From an uncultured Clostridia bacterium (GTDB lineage: Bacteria; Bacillota; Clostridia; UMGS1810): a DNA stretch of 34,014 nucleotides. Shown here in pieces: positions 33,651-34,014 of the stretch (the first letter of the stretch is position 1; each line of letters begins with the position of its first letter). A program made the translations under genes and the position numbers. Below the pieces are notes generated by a model that did not search any database, was not told the DNA's origin, and saw nothing but the letters and a program-made list of their open reading frames with translations. The DNA lies in assembly GCA_905210855.1 (NCBI GenBank), contig CAJLYL010000006.1, positions 1 through 34,014 of the forward strand, read 5' to 3'.

Positions 33651-34014
33651 TCAGCAGCGACCGAAACCTATATCAGGAAACAAGGATAACTGCATAGATT
33701 TTTGCTTTTTCTTCAACATATCAGATATACCTTGCTTGCATTTTGAAAATACGACAAATAAGCCATATGCAATGGCATAAAATGCAAACTTATTCAGTCC
33801 GTATATACGCTTTGATTGCTCAACAAGCTGCATAACAGCAATTCTTTCATCTGCCTTTTCGCTGATAAATCCGATGTATCCGACTGCAATAGTCAGTATC
33901 AAATCAAGATTTCTTATGGATTTTAGTGAATGCACTCTTAAATTTTCAAATCCGAATTGTTGCTTTTTGAAACGGTAAAATTCTTCTATTCTCCAACGCA
34001 TAAGGTAAACTTTC
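33651..34014 (-). CDS. IS4-like DDE transposase, C-terminal part (cut by window edge)
   Basis: The C-terminal 120 or so residues of a transposase, with the frame open to the last base. Seen: YLMRWRIEEFYRFKKQQFGF, the typical last part of the DDE fold in which the first E of RIEEFYR is the third catalytic acid, followed by ENLRVHSLKSIRNL and a hydrophobic helix. Such proteins move IS4/IS1634-type insertion sequences. The end, PDIGFGRC, is normal in look, so the element's end is probably in the 33541-33650 gap. The N-terminal domain and the other terminal repeat are outside the window, so activity cannot be judged. Confidence 0.85.
   Translation of the reverse strand, partial: KVYLMRWRIEEFYRFKKQQFGFENLRVHSLKSIRNLDLILTIAVGYIGFISEKADERIAVMQLVEQSKRIYGLNKFAFYAIAYGLFVVFSKCKQGISDMLKKKQKSMQLSLFPDIGFGRC

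Overview
The window looks like chromosome from a spore-forming Clostridia-type Firmicute of moderate GC, probably a gut-associated lineage. I cannot name the genus. The evidence is a spoIIAA-spoIIAB-sigF operon, WhiA, the murB-rapZ-yvcK-whiA order, a type III glutamine synthetase, cdaA-cdaR-glmM, a CD1247-type protein beside efp, and TTG/GTG starts behind strong Shine-Dalgarno (SD) sequences. The left edge cuts into murB and the right edge cuts into an IS4-like transposase.

Layout. From 1 to 12331 all genes run on the + strand: murB' (wall precursor), rapZ, yvcK, whiA, dnaE, a TRAP-like mtrB with its own promoter and a two-way foldable leader, pfkA, a 58-residue membrane protein, valS (followed by a strong terminator) and folC. 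From 12332 to 12708 there are two palindromic repeat elements, the second ending in the -35 of a candidate sigma-H promoter for spoIIA. After spoIIAA-AB-sigF (to 14241), a cluster of short inverted-repeat elements leads into decaying DNA. This holds an acetyl-xylan-esterase / GH2 deletion chimera, an intact orphan LytTR response regulator, and a BspA-like surface protein broken by two frameshifts and a stop. From about 17970 housekeeping genes resume: SpoU methyltransferase, cdaA, cdaR, glmM, nth, an M24 peptidase, efp, a CD1247-type protein and glnN.

At 27265-27624 there is no conventional gene. It carries what looks like a type I toxin-antitoxin locus: a 24-codon hydrophobic peptide on the - strand with a perfect SD, a convergent + strand small RNA with its own promoter, and a shared terminator hairpin. 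It is the most promising new system in the window.

From 27625 to 33323 genes run on the - strand: a six-hairpin glycosidase, a TIM-barrel sugar isomerase, a secreted parvulin foldase with a copper-amine-oxidase-like stalk domain, an EstA-type esterase, and thiT under a TPP riboswitch with a transcription terminator. The transposase fragment follows.

Several genes fit together. murB, yvcK, cdaA/cdaR and glmM concern cell-wall precursor supply and c-di-AMP. whiA and spoIIA-sigF concern growth and sporulation control. The glycosidases, esterase and LRR protein suggest a carbohydrate-rich environment.
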